Made by a program: the position numbers and the translations under genes
Part shown: in pieces, positions 46,156-58,530 of the stretch
Numbering within the stretch: the stretch's first letter is position 1
Layout: each line of letters opens with the position of its first letter
Notes under the pieces: model-generated
The model's database searches: none
The model's input: only the letters and a program-made list of their open reading frames with translations
Told to the model about the DNA's origin: nothing
Assembly (NCBI RefSeq): GCF_910596095.1
Contig: NC_056555.1
Location: 10,231,501 to 10,295,500, forward strand
Source: Thunnus maccoyii
Lineage: Eukaryota > Chordata > Actinopteri > Scombriformes > Scombridae
DNA: 64,000 nt
Direction: 5' to 3'

Positions 46156-46386
46156 CCTGATTGATTTGGATTCATTTGTTCTCAAGCTGACAAATAATAA
46201 TAAATAATCCAAGTGGGGATTGCTGGGAAGTAAAGACAAAATATCAAAACACAAATATTGTCTCAAAAGCACAAGTCTCTTTATTGGTTATGTGTACAAC
46301 CTTTAAGTGTATGTTTATGTCATCAAATTCAACACTGCTGCTCGTTTTCAGACGCCTCCACGAAGAGCTCTCGCTGATACGCCTGT

Positions 46387-49300
46387 CTATCTCACCCTGC
46401 CCTTGGCCTTGCCTCTTCCTTTGGCACTGTTGAGTCACAGAAAAAAATTTAACAGTTGAGTGCATGTGTGCATAAATGCATATTTATTAAGTCCATCTTT
46501 ATAATTTCATTTGTTTGCTCAAGTGTGCTTCCTAACAATCATAGCGTGTGTATATATAAGGCTGAGTGTCATTTGACATTTTGGATCCCAGTGGTGATGC
46601 GGTATGGAGGCCCAAAGTGGAATAAGTGTAATTAAGATATTATAAAATAGATAATAATATTAAAAATAAAAACACAACATATAAATAACAGTAAAATGTG
46701 AAATACTCCAATACATTTTTAAAACTGAGCTAATTAATTATCCTTCCTCTTTATGTGATTAGCTGACCACTCATTTAGACCAAAGCAACAGACAATCACA
46801 TAACAGGCTCTGCCCATTTTTTTTTTTATTATTGATTGATGTGATGAATGGCGGCATTTTTAAATAAAGAGCGCTGGAATTAAATAAAATGACCTCATTG
46901 TGAAAAGAGGCTGGGTGAAATATTTCATAATAATGAGCTGAGTTTTAAAAATGTATTGGATTATTTAGCAATTTCATCATCATAGTCCATATTTTGTAAT
47001 TAAGTATCATATTATTTATTTCATATTGTCTTATTTAATTAATTTTGAATGGTTATTTGATACCTTACTTTTGTTTCCTTTGTTTTATAGAAAATCTTTT
47101 TTAGTCCTCCAAAAAGTCCACCTCAAAAAGGTGCTGTACGAGAACTTTGCCTAAATAAAACAGTCTCAATTTGAGAAAATTTTGAATAAGAAGTAAATAA
47201 GTAAACAAGATTACAAATCCAAACAAATACTCTATGTCAGTTTACAGTACATTTACACACATTTTTCAATACTTGATGCTCTGGATACATTTCAGTCAGT
47301 ACCAGAGAAGTATTACCCAGCCCTTGGAGTGTATGACATACAGTACATATTCATGTCTGCATGGGGGCTGAAGTGCAACATTTCTTTAATGCCCCATGTG
47401 CTGTAGTTTCCATTAAGAAAATGAGAGTAGATATTGAAGAGAGTGAACTTGAATGGAGGAATAGATAGAAAGAGATAAAAGGGCAAACACCAAAGCATCA
47501 TGCTATTAGATGAGTGCAGAGCACACAAAGTCACACAGGACACAGATGGTAAATGTCTGGGAAATGATGATTATGTTCTCTCAGCAGTAGTCTTACCTTT
47601 GATACGCTGCCTTTGTTCTCTTTTTGCATCTTTGCCCATAAAGACCTGATCCACCCACAGTTTAATCTACCAGAGATTTGACTTGAAAAGTAAACACTTA
47701 CCAGCTGATTCAACAGTCAACAGACATCTCGCTTTCTGCCTTAAACTTACTCTCCAAGAGATTCAATTCCGAGAATGGCGGCACCGATCAGTTTACATTT
47801 CAAAATTTGTAACTGATACTGTTACGAAGAAGAGTTTCAACAAAGAAACGAGCATTTGTAGCTTGTTGCGCTCAAAGATATCTCAACAGGACACATGGCT
47901 GATGTGGGGATTCAGTCTTTGACTGTCTGGTTTTGGGATGTTTGCTCTAACCACCACACAGCTTCTCTATTTTACCAACTTCAAAGCTCAAGTATAGCTG
48001 TGGATCAGGACCACAATGTTTTCAGACTGCTGCGATGAAGATGTTAAGATGGATGTTGAGTAATAGATGAATGGAGAAAGACCGGCTGCATCGGTTAAAA
48101 GAGAATAAACTATATTAAGTAGGGTATGAAACCTGTAGGAGGTCATATGCATGCCTTAAAACTTGAAAGAAAAAAGAACAAAACAGACTATTTGCTACTG
48201 AGTTGATCTTCTCCATGGCTGTATGAAACACGTAAAAATCACAATGCATATGTTTTTTTACTTGTTTACAGCCATAGGAAGGTGCGATCTGTGCTGCAAA
48301 CCGAGCCCAGATCGCCATGTCATTTTTGTGCCTATGTTAATCTATGCTCACAACTCAGTCAGTAAAGAATGCATCACATGTTCCCATATTATATGAAGAG
48401 GGATGATGTGACTTAAAAGGCCTTGGGGTACAAGAGATAATGTAACACATTGAATATAATGAAGAAAGTGTGTCAGCTTTATGTCAAATACCAAATTAAT
48501 TTTAAAAAACAGATTTTGCACTTGAGGTTTGTCAGTAATGTATGATCTGAATGAAAATTTTCCCGAGGCTCTTTAAAAGAGGAGGAAAATGACCATTAAA
48601 TGTCATTTCCCTACTAAAGCCAGTTTAATGGCTTTAGAAAAAAAAACTACTGATTTGAGCCACACCTGAGATTTCCTGAAAAAATCTAAGGTTTGGATCA
48701 AAGATGGCGACTTACCCCTGGTGGTCCTGAACGCGAGCCAGGAGCTGATTGATCTGTGAGGGGTGACAAACATGGAGGACTGGCTAAGCACAGGAACAAC
48801 AACAGACAGACATGGACACCAGCAGAGCCAAAGAACAGAGCTTGTGGCCCTAAAGAGGAGCTCAGCAGGGAAGGATGGCCCAAGGATGCTTTCATCTGTG
48901 ATGAGGAATTTCACCTGCAGATGGGGACTCACCTCTCATCCTCTTGACTCACCTGACCACATAACTGAATCCTAAAGGGGAAGCTGCAGAATCTCAGAAA
49001 TGTTTATCATGCAAGTTAAGTTGCACTTGCATCATAAGCTGTCAAAACTGTCGCTTAAACCCAGAAATGAAGGATAAGATACTGCCCTGACAGCAAAATG
49101 TGACTTCAGATCAATATATGGCTGTCAAACATTGGAGAGAAAGTGACAACACACAACTTAAGTTATGTACTGGAGACAATTTGCAGATTATTGTGAGCTT
49201 TTTCATGAAGACTTTTGTGGACTTAGTGTAAATAACCAACACTTGCAGACACATAAAAGGATCCCTTGTTATTTTCTTAGTTAGAAAGTTAGACAAGAAG

Positions 49301-51713
49301 ATTGACCCCACTTAATCATAAAAGAGTGGTATTGATCTTTTCATCTGACTCTCACCAAAAAGTGAATAAGCGTATATATATATATATCCCTACCTGTGGA
49401 ACTGTTCCTTTAATGTCAAAAATTTCTCGTTTCTTTTAAGTGGGACACCATACTGACTAAATCTAGGAACATACAGTAATACCTGACTCTTGGGACTTCT
49501 CTTGAATTCCTGGATTAAACACAACCACATGCCAGCTCCTGCTGGCTTCTTCATCAACACATACCACCAGTTTCACCTGCTGTTTGAATCACTCAGCAGT
49601 CGCCCGGCTTTGTTCGTACTGCCGCAGTCTCAGTTTGTGACCCTTCAACACACAGGCAGCAAAACTACACAACAACCAAGCGGCCCACACTCCTCATTAA
49701 CAGTTACTCACAACTTCTGCTGCTCATTGATTCGGGTCTGGAGTACATTGATCTGAAAGTCAAGCCACATTCATTTTAGATAGGAGCCCTCAGGAGTCAA
49801 GACAGCCCGGCACTTGCAAATACGGTACATACCATTTCAGCTTTCTTATTCTGTGGCTTTTTAGGGCTGTAGGCTGTATTCCATCAATTTTCAGTGTTAA
49901 TTATCATTTTACCCCCTAATTAAGATTGATATTAGTACAAAATCAGGTTACGTTGTAAATATATTGTAGCTAATTTGATGCTTTAGGCATGATGATATCA
50001 TTTTTATTTAATCATATTTAAATTACACAAATATTACATCTTAAAATTACCCTATTTTGTGAGCAAAAGCCTAAAAAATACTTTGACATTTTGGGAAATG
50101 TGCTTATTTGTGTTCTTGATACAACTCTCAGCTAACACTGTGAAAGGACAGGTTCACAATTTTTTTAAGTCTGTCTTAAAACAACAGTGTCTTAAAACAA
50201 CAGCCCATATGAACAGTGAAAGAGGTTTTCCTCGCTGTAATCATTCCTCCTGTTCATACTGGCTATTAAAAGATCCCCTTCAAATGTGCTTTCAATGTAA
50301 GTGACAGGGGACAAAATCCACAGTGTAACCACACAGTAATTCTATTTAAAAATGCATTTAAAAGTTGATCTGAAGCTTATGTGAGGCTTCAGCAGTCTGA
50401 GTTAGTCATATCAAGTGGATATCTACCACATTTACAGTCTTTTTAGCATCAAATTCCCTCTTTTGGTTTCCTCAGACAGTGTTTCCCTGTTGAGCTGCGG
50501 TGACAGTATAGTAACAAAAGGAAGAACTTTGGCTCTAAAAAGACTGTAACATTGAAAGATATCTACTTGATTTGATTAATTTGGACGGAAACTTCATACA
50601 CTGTGGATTTTGGCCCCTATCACTTACATTGTAAGTGCATTATGAAGGGATCTTCTAATGGTCAGTATGAACAGGAGACATCATTATGGCAAGAAAAACC
50701 TATTTCAGTGTTCATTTGGGTACCTGAGATGTTTTAAGACAGACTTGAAAAATAGTGAACCTGTCCTTTAAAAATGATGCTACAGCCTGAATTCTGTTAG
50801 CTTAGCTTAGCATAAAGACTGGAAGTGGGGGAAACACCTAGCTTGACTCTGTCAAGGTTAACAAAATCTGCCTACCAGCACCTCTAAAGCTCTCTAATAA
50901 TGACTAATAACATGTTATATTGCACTGGACAGAGCCAGGCTAGCTGTTTCCCACTGTTTTCAGTCTTTATGCTAAGTTAAAGCCTGGATATTGGCTAAGC
51001 TCACTGTAGCTTAATAGTTACCAAACATTAAATTGGTATTGATCTTCTCATCCAACTCTCAGCAAAGAAGTAAATAAGCATTTTCCCAAAATGTCGAAAA
51101 GTTTCCCAACTTAATTAAACCAAACTGATGTTAAATTCCACACTGGCATTGTTGTTGTAAAAGTGTGTTTTTCCACAAGTGCACTTTAAAAAAATGTGGA
51201 GGAAAAAGGTTTTCATTTTGTAATGTCATTTCACGGAGCAGTAGGCACATGAACACCCTGGAGCAAAGCACTTACATCATATTTCTGTCTTTTCAGTCTC
51301 TCGCCAAGGTCAAACTTCTCAGCCTCCAGTGTCAGCAGCCACTGCCACAGCTCATTGGCCTTCTCCCTTTTGAGCAAAAACCAGAAGGATTTTTGTAACA
51401 GAAAATTAAAAGGCCATACTGAAATGTAGAGTTTAATTGCACAAACTACTTGCATCAGATTGGAAATGTGGAGAAATGCGAAAAAATGACTACTTCTGAG
51501 TCCTTCCTTACTTCAGTTTGTCCTCACTGAGATGGTCAACTTGGAGAGGCTTCCTCCTGTCCGCCAGGATCTTCCTCTTCTTCTCTCTCTCTGTCTGCTT
51601 CTTTGCTCCCTTTTTGCCATCTTGCTGTATATGAGAAAAAAGAAAGAATATGTTGTGTGATGGCAGAAAATTTGTAAATCAGCACAAAGCAATCAACCGG
51701 TTTTTATTGTGTA

Positions 51714-51749
<36 letters not shown>

Positions 51750-54700
51750 TGTGTGTGTGTGAGATGACTGACCCTCTGTTGGACGCCACCATACTGCTGA
51801 GTCCTGTTTGTTAGGGCCTTCTTCTTCTTGGCATCCTCATCCTGCTTCCTACGTGCTTCCTCTTGCTCCTTCCTCTCCTTTTCTTCCTGAGGTACAGATT
51901 GTACAACATGGTCACAGGAGAGAAGAAACACAATACCTGTCTATCGTCTCTGTCCGACTACACAGTCCATACTGAAGGAAAAAGCTAACTACTGCCAGAA
52001 AAGCATTTTCAGGAACAAAATATTGTTTGTTTGCCATGTAAAAAAAAAAAAGTAAAATGGGTTTTATGTAAATTTCAAGTTAAACCTTCAATAACTGATT
52101 TTTGGCTACTTGGAGGCAACGAAACAACACTGTGAACAATTTTAAGCTATAGTGAACTTGTTAGCATACCGTTTCCTATTTAGACATCAAGCATCTAAAG
52201 TATAAAATTCATTTGAAGTTGTGTTTCTGGCCACCTTGCGAATGTAAGTCACTCTCCTTTTAGCTCTGTTTTTGGTATTCATGTACTCCTGAGGGAAATA
52301 TCTGTCTTTTTAGCGGCTAAATGATCGAGTATGATCACCAGCTAATAGCTAGCTTTGTCTGTTAGCTGTTTGGTGCTGGGCAGGAAGTGAAACATGGGTC
52401 TGCTTTGGCTGAAAACTATGTCATGAGAGCAGTGAGAGTGAACCAAAATGAAGGTTGTGGGCCAGAAAAAACCAAAACAATGAGCTGAAAAATGCCAATA
52501 AGGTCAATAGAGTTGAGCAGAACTGCAGAGTAGGTTGATAATTCTTTGTGGGTTCGTCACTATGAGTGACCTCTTCTACATTACACATTGTTATTTGATC
52601 CATTTATAAAAAATATTGTTTATAGCTCCTTTAAAGTAAGCAAAAATACTCCATTTAATAGTTACAGTATTTTTACCCACAGTCTACCCACATATACTGA
52701 ATAATAGTTAATATACTTGAGTCTATCAAAGGCAAAGACTTGATCCATGTTGATCCAAATCTATTCCATTTGAACAGAGGTTAAAGCTACAGATGTACCT
52801 GGAAATTTCATAATGTGACGTCAGTAAAATACACTCTTTTAAAAGATTGACCTTTATTTGATGTTTTATAGTGTTCATGTACTGCTGTTTAGCTTATATC
52901 TGTCACATCCTGCAGCCAGAGAAGATTCCCCACCAGTATACACACATGTCTGACACCCTAACTGCAATTTGGAAGCTAGGTGAAACTACTGGGGTGTCAG
53001 TTATCAGGTACTGGACTCTCTTTTTAGATTGAGTCATGTCCTGAAAAGGATAAGACTGAGATCAGAAGGAACTCACAGCGAGACGAGCCTGCCTCTCCTT
53101 TTCCTGCTCAGTACGGATCCTCTGCTGTTCAGCCCTCTCAGCACGACGCTTTTCCTGCACATCCGTGCCCACACACACACACACACACACACACACAGTG
53201 TAATTGTTTGCTGGGTAGTGCATCACTCCAGTGGTCTGGCGTGCTTTCCTGGGAGACTTACGATCCTGTTAACGAGAGCGATGAGCTCCTCCTCGTCCTT
53301 CTTCCTCTGAATGAAGTGGGCCTCGATCAGGGACTGCAGCTCAGCCAGATCCTTTTCCTGACGCTTCCTGTGGATGTCCTGCAGTCACATGCAGATATGT
53401 TTGTATTGACATACCTCTGAGGATCGCCATTGATGACATGCATTCCCAAAACCCTATCAAGACTTTGTTTTAGGCTTACTAAACCTGAGGCCTAACCAAA
53501 GTCCCAACTCTGAACTACTGCAGCAGATGTTTTGACATAAAAGATCACAAACATTTACACATACAGAGAAATCAGCAGATACACACCAAGTATACAGTAA
53601 ATTATACAAGCATCTGCTCATCACACCTCCACAGACAAACTCATTCAAGTTCATAAGTGTATGTGAGTGTCTTTGTGTTGCTTAAAACTATATTACTCAC
53701 ATCAAAGTCGACTTTTTCTCCCTCAGGTATCTTTGGCACAGACATAGGTGGAGCAAATGTCCTACAATACAATAACATTTCCTGGTTAGAATAAGAACAT
53801 GACCAGCTTATCACCAGTTGGATGATGTGGACTGATTAAAACCAAAATGACAAAAGACTTACTTTGGTTTGGGTTTAGAGTCATCTGTCATAACAAAAAG
53901 GGCAGATAACCACAGTTAAATTCAGTGAATTGACTCAACCTCACACTAATAGAGCAGTAGAAGACAGACACACACACCACACACTGACAGATTCTATATA
54001 AGCGAATAATTAGTGGAACAAATAATATTGCTGAATTCTTTACATACTAAGTCAATTTATTTGTTTTAAAAAAAGATTATCATTTCATGCATGATGTCCA
54101 ATACAGTCCTCATAAAATGAACAGCATGTGTGACAGCATGCTGAAATCCAGGACACTCAGTGTGAAAAGCGTTTGGTTTTTTATTTTCATGGTCTCTTAA
54201 GATCTGTTTTTGAAATACAATATTTATTTTGGCAGGCGGAGAGTGTCTGTGAGCATGTGCTGGACAGCACTCCACAGCTGATAGAGCAAGCTGAGGTTTG
54301 CAGTGGTTATCCAACTGAACCGCTGCAGACAACAGACATTTATGTGAAACTACAGCAACGATCACAAAATAATGTCTTTATTAAGGAGATACTCTACCTT
54401 CATCTACGTGTGGAATCTCTGCGGCAAAGCACAGAAAACATGTTAGTGCATCAGCAGATAGAACAGAAATGTATTTATCTTATTATTCAGGGCTGATATC
54501 TACTTTATAAAATATGAAATATATTTCCTCTTCAGAATTCGTACTGGAAAATTTAAACTTTTAAGAGTCTCTATATGCATGTCATATTGGTTTATGGTGT
54601 ATTTATTCTAGTTCACATCACAAAATCTGGTTAGCTTTTATAAAAGTGTGACACTGATTATTGGAATAAATAAGGTATGAGTGAGAAATCAAATAGGAAG

Positions 54701-57700
54701 ACAGCAGTACTACATATGAAATCATCAGTAACGGGGACCTGAAGAAATCAAAACTGCTTATTCTTCTTTCCCCAACTAATGACTGTAAAATATGCTGGGA
54801 TGCACAAACCAGAGTGATGCAGTGGAAAAGTTTGAACAGAGACTACATTACCTTCATGTGCTGGCTCTTTGTGAAAGTAATGCGAGCAGGCAGTTAGTTG
54901 TGATCAATGCAAGAAATGGAGAAAAGCTCATCAGTAAATGTTGCTCTGGGACAACTTTTAAAAAACCTTTTAAAAAACTTTTTTAAAAACTTAAAAATGT
55001 CATTACCTTCTGCTGGAGGTTCTGAGGTGGTGTAAAAGCAAGAAAATATAATTTGATATGTCTCATAGTCATCAGAAAATACAATTCAACAACATGTTTT
55101 ATAATATAAAGTCACTGGATAATATTTTATGATGATAACTTTTTTGCAGTCATGAATGAGGTGTTGAAGATTTCAGATGTGTAAAATCTCTGAAATGCAA
55201 ATATGTTGATGGTGAAACACCAAAAATCTCAACAATGCTCTGTACTGAGGCTTTGTGAAAACAGTAATTTAATCTGAATAAATGTCACAATGGAAAAGTT
55301 TGAACAGAGATTGCGTTACCTTCTTCTGCTGGCTCTTTGTGAAAGTAATGCGAACAGGCAGTTAGTTGTGGTCAATGCAAGAAAATAGAGAAAAGCTCAT
55401 CAGTAAATGTTGCTCTGGGACAACTTACAATGTTAATGTCACCTGAAAGAATGGCTTTAGCTTAAACATGCTGCAGATCAAGAAAAAAAAGCATGTGCCA
55501 TATGGAAGATGTCAAATTTTAAAGTAATGTGATGCTTTTTATGCTTAATGTAGATAGCATTTTTGTTGCAGCAGCTAACACTTCAGCAATTGGATGATGG
55601 TTATTATATGCATTATATTACAAATGTCCATACCTTCTGCTGGAGGAGGTTCTGAGGTGGGGTAAAAGCAAGAAAATTTGATTAGATATGTCTCATACTC
55701 ATTAGAAAAAACAATTCAGCAACATGTTTATGATATAAAGGCCCTGGATAACATTTTATATGATGATAACTTTTTTGCAGTCATGAATGAGGTGTTGAAG
55801 GTTTCAGATGTGTAAAATCTCTGAAATGCAAATATTCTGACAGTAAAACAGCAAAAATTTCAACAATACTCTGTACTGAGTCTTCATGAAAACAGCACTT
55901 TAATCTGAGTAAATGTCACAATTTTCACAAAGCAGACATCTCATTTTGGAGTGAGATTCATCAAATATTAACTCAGCAGGAGGCTCATCTGCAGCCAAAC
56001 AGCAACGTTTAGTGAATACTAAACATGAAAAGCTTATATTTTTATAAGTAAATGAATAGTGCTGATGTGAATGAGAAGTGATTGAGAAGACAATCCCATT
56101 TTACTGTAGTGTGCAAGTGGAGGCTCTATGTGAAAAGAGTTTTTACGATCTAAAGTCATGAAAATGTAGTTTAATGCATGAGTATGTGTGTAATGTTTAA
56201 AATGGCACAGGCTATGCTGTGAGCAAACCTACCCATATATCTTTAATTCAATGTTATCCTTTTATGAATATTATTTTATTGTATAAGAAATTATGAAAAA
56301 TGTTTAAAAAAGATTATTACCTTCTACTTCAGGTGCAGCCTCCTCTAGATAAAAAGAACAACAGGGATTAATGAAGCCAAATTCTGCTCATTTTCAACTG
56401 AAGATAATACAAAAGAAGCACTACAAACACACAATGCTCTACTATAATATGCTACAAAAGTAAAAAAAAAAAGAAAAAGAAAAAAAAAAGTGTTATTTAG
56501 AGACAAAAACAAGTCATAAAACCTTCCTTCACTGTCTCCACGACTGAGTGAGCAAACTATGGATTAGTGGATCAATGAGACTTGGGCCAACAGCTTGAGG
56601 CTGGGATTTGGTCAAACTCTGAACACTATGATATTGTCTCTCAGGAGGCACCGAAACCAGTGCTGCTGTCTGACATTCATTCTGAACAAAGCTAAAAAAC
56701 AGAGAATGATCACTAACTGAGCCTGTGAGCTGCTTGGAACAAGTCCGATATCAAAGGAAAATCTCAACAAAAGAAAAATTCAATCATGTTTTCTCTTTAT
56801 CCAAGGAAAGTTGAATCGAGGGTCCAGTTGCCCTCAATTCAACTCTCCTTTGATAACCATGACCTGGATGACTGAGAATCTTCGTAGACATTGTTTTCTG
56901 TTTACTTTGACTCATTTTAGTTAGTAAAAATACTCTTGCAAGTAAAAGTTCTGTTTTGTAGGTTAAAGTACTTCCTCTGCAGAAAAAAATGACTCCTGTG
57001 ATGGATATATTGTTGTATACGACGCTGAATCCCCTCATTTTCAACCTTAAAATACCATAATTTACCCATTAATAATGATAGAATTAAGGTATTTATTAAT
57101 GCTTTAATGGATTAATTGATAAAAAGGTATTTTTATGGATTATTTGCACAGTTTAAGGAGTTTTTAGTGGTAGAAACCACCTTTTAATTTATACTTTATA
57201 ATGCCATAATTTTCTCATGAAAATTCAGGGGAGAGTTTCATGGGTTTTGGTCCATATTAACCCTCTTAAAACTCCCTTAAAATGGACCATTGCATTTTAC
57301 TGGTATAGCTGGTTGAGGTTGAGGTGTAGCTGGCTCAGTTATTTTGCGCCAGTGGTTTCCAACCTAGGGGTCAGACCTTCCAGAGGGTCACAAGATAAAT
57401 CTCAGAGGTTAAGAGATGATTAATGTGGTAGGAAAACACGTTTTGTTATTCGATATTTATTGTTTGTTTTTTTGTGAAATATTGGATAATTTTAACTGCT
57501 TCGGGCGTTGAACATTATTTAATTGAAGCCATGTGAGAGGGTTAGAGGGGGAAATTGCTTTCTGGTTGTAGGCTATTGCTAACAACTCACCTGAATTGTG
57601 ACAACTAGACACTGCTTTTGTGTAAAAACAAACCACAGGTTTTACGAAAATGGTTGTGTGTTAAGCTATGCTAACTGGTTGCTGGCTCCAGCGACATATT

Positions 57701-58514
57701 GTTGTATTAATCTTCTTATCTTATTTGTGGCAGTCGAATACAGGTCATGGAGAAAAAGAGAAGTATTTCCCTCTGAAATACAGTGAAGTAAAAGCAATAT
57801 AAAATGGAAATAGTCACAAAAATGAAAACTCAAAATTGTACCGATACACTGCTCATAGTCATAATAGGTTTTTATAGTTTTTACTGCAAATATCATAATG
57901 CTTGTTTGACCAAATACTGTGATAGCATGCACTGGAATACTAAATGCAACACATAGTCTTTTACTCAGAACCATTTAAGTCAAATTTGTGAGAACACTGA
58001 AAAATATACATGTATTAACCAAACACTGCAGTACTAAAAATAGGATGGAGATAATTCTGACAAAAAAGTGACAGTTATACATGAGCCGACAGATTAGTGT
58101 TGACAAATGAAGAGTTAACATTGAAAAAGAAAACACACTCATCTTGCTATGGCTTTCATCACTTGCAGCAGACACTGTAACGGCAGCAGACACACCGGAA
58201 ACAAGGCAATACATGTGAAGCCATGCAGAAGCCTTTACCTTCCTCTTGCTGGGTTTCTACCTCTGAGCAGACATAATCAGGTCAGCTAAGTCTAGCAATG
58301 AAGGCATGAAAGTGACATTTTGCTTTCCAAAGACAGTGAATGAATGCTTTCAAAGTCTCTACTTACCTTCCTCCCTGAGGAGATAGGAACACAGGAAAAG
58401 ATAGAAGTGATCAGTCTAAATCAGCTGGATTTCTCTTAAAATACTAGAAATGCTTCGAAAATGTTGTGAAGGTACTTACTGCATCTCCTCAACGACTTCT
58501 TCTTCTTCAGACAT
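46387..58514 (-). CDS. Troponin T (striated-muscle thin-filament regulator), subtype unresolved
   Basis: Tropomyosin-binding subunit of troponin. Minus-strand exons: 58514-58480, 58374-58367, 58262-58239, 56344-56321, 55651-55634, 55334-55320, 55021-55007, 54866-54852, 54418-54398, 53884-53863, 53761-53701, 53378-53262, 53154-53077, 51886-51773, 51624-51512, 51366-51276, 49752-49712 (alternative 48753-48716), 46426-46387 (TAG): 283 codons with all exons, all phases consistent. N-terminus [12 protein letters not shown] then E/P-rich micro-exons; conserved core [60 protein letters not shown] and [17 protein letters not shown]. Some motifs resemble fast skeletal TNNT3 (LKRQKYD, RRKPL), others TNNT2 ([15 protein letters not shown]), so no paralogue symbol is given. 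The last exon ends KGRVR without the usual GGRWK. A splice acceptor precedes the ATG (exon from 58530), so a non-coding first exon lies further upstream. Poly(A) signal AATAAA at 46285-46280. Confidence 0.93.
48716..48753 (-). CDS. Alternative, mutually exclusive troponin T exon
   Basis: Acceptor CCCTCACAG and donor GTAAGT bound 38 nt reading [12 protein letters not shown] plus two bases. It mirrors the 41-nt exon at 49752-49712 ([13 protein letters not shown] plus two bases) and fits the same phase between the RQKYD exon and the last exon. Using both would shift the frame (79 nt), so they must exclude each other. Troponin T genes are known for such an exon pair at this place (fast TNNT3 exons 16/17). 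Confidence 0.75.
49290..49420. repeat. End fragment of the foldback family seen at 50078-51110
   Basis: 'attgatcttttcatctgactctcaccaa' and 'agtgaataagc' correspond to the right end of the 50078-51110 element, interrupted by a short (TA)n run at about 49373-49386. It lies in a troponin T intron. The remaining intron sequence between 46427 and 49711 holds only the alternative exon. Confidence 0.6.
50078..51110. mobile_element. Foldback transposon with a second palindromic element nested inside
   Basis: Outer ends: 'gacattttgggaaatgtgct' (from about 50083) is mirrored by 'cccaaaatgtcgaaaag' near 51085-51101. Inner element: 'aaaggacaggttcacaattt' (from about 50142) is mirrored by 'agtgaacctgtccttt' ending near 50770, with 'taagtctgtcttaaaac' / 'gttttaagacagactt' and matching interiors. 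The outer family is also at 8528-9055. All non-coding, in a troponin T intron. Confidence 0.8.
51714..51762. repeat. TG microsatellite beside a troponin T exon
   Basis: A near-perfect (GT)n run lies only about 10 bp past the donor of the exon at 51886-51773 (minus strand), within its intron. Confidence 0.9.
52080..52620. repeat. Dispersed teleost repeat in a troponin T intron
   Basis: Phrases such as 'tggtgctgggcaggaagtga' and 'aactatgtcatgagagcagtgagagtgaa' belong to a sequence I know as repeated in percomorph genomes. No coding potential. Unverified family. Confidence 0.45.
54810..55900 (-). repeat. Tandem duplication of a two-exon unit in troponin T
   Basis: 55280-55900 and 54810-55260 are diverged copies: 'gtaatgcga.caggcagttagttgtg' with 'aaaagctcatcagtaaatgttg', and 'gtctcata.tcat.agaaaa.acaattca.caacatg' occur in both, in the same order and orientation. 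Each copy carries two micro-exons: EPPPAE and EPAEE in the first, EPPAE and EPAHE in the second. The first copy has about 190 bp that the second lacks. Confidence 0.85.
56523..56543 (-). CDS. Possible extra troponin T N-terminal micro-exon
   Basis: 21 nt reading VVETVKE between an acceptor (CTCACTCAG) and a weak donor (GAAG|GTTTTA). It has the same phase pattern as the neighbouring E/P-rich micro-exons (starts after one base, ends GAA G). The weak donor makes it a candidate only. It is not included in the 283-codon count. Confidence 0.3.
57348..57430. mobile_element. hAT-type terminal fragment in a troponin T intron
   Basis: 'cagtggtttccaacctaggg' followed by 'ggtcacaagataaatctcag' is the typical start of non-autonomous hAT elements. 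No matching far end was located. A shorter similar piece ('cagtggtcctaatctggggg') is at about 5664-5683. The rest of 56545-58238 shows nothing recognisable. Confidence 0.5.
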
Positions 58515-58530
58515 CTTGGATTGCAATAAC

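Noticed and set aside
48603-48975. Opposed ORFs of 63-109 codons on both strands
   Set aside because: Within a troponin T intron; only the 38-nt alternative exon inside is supported.
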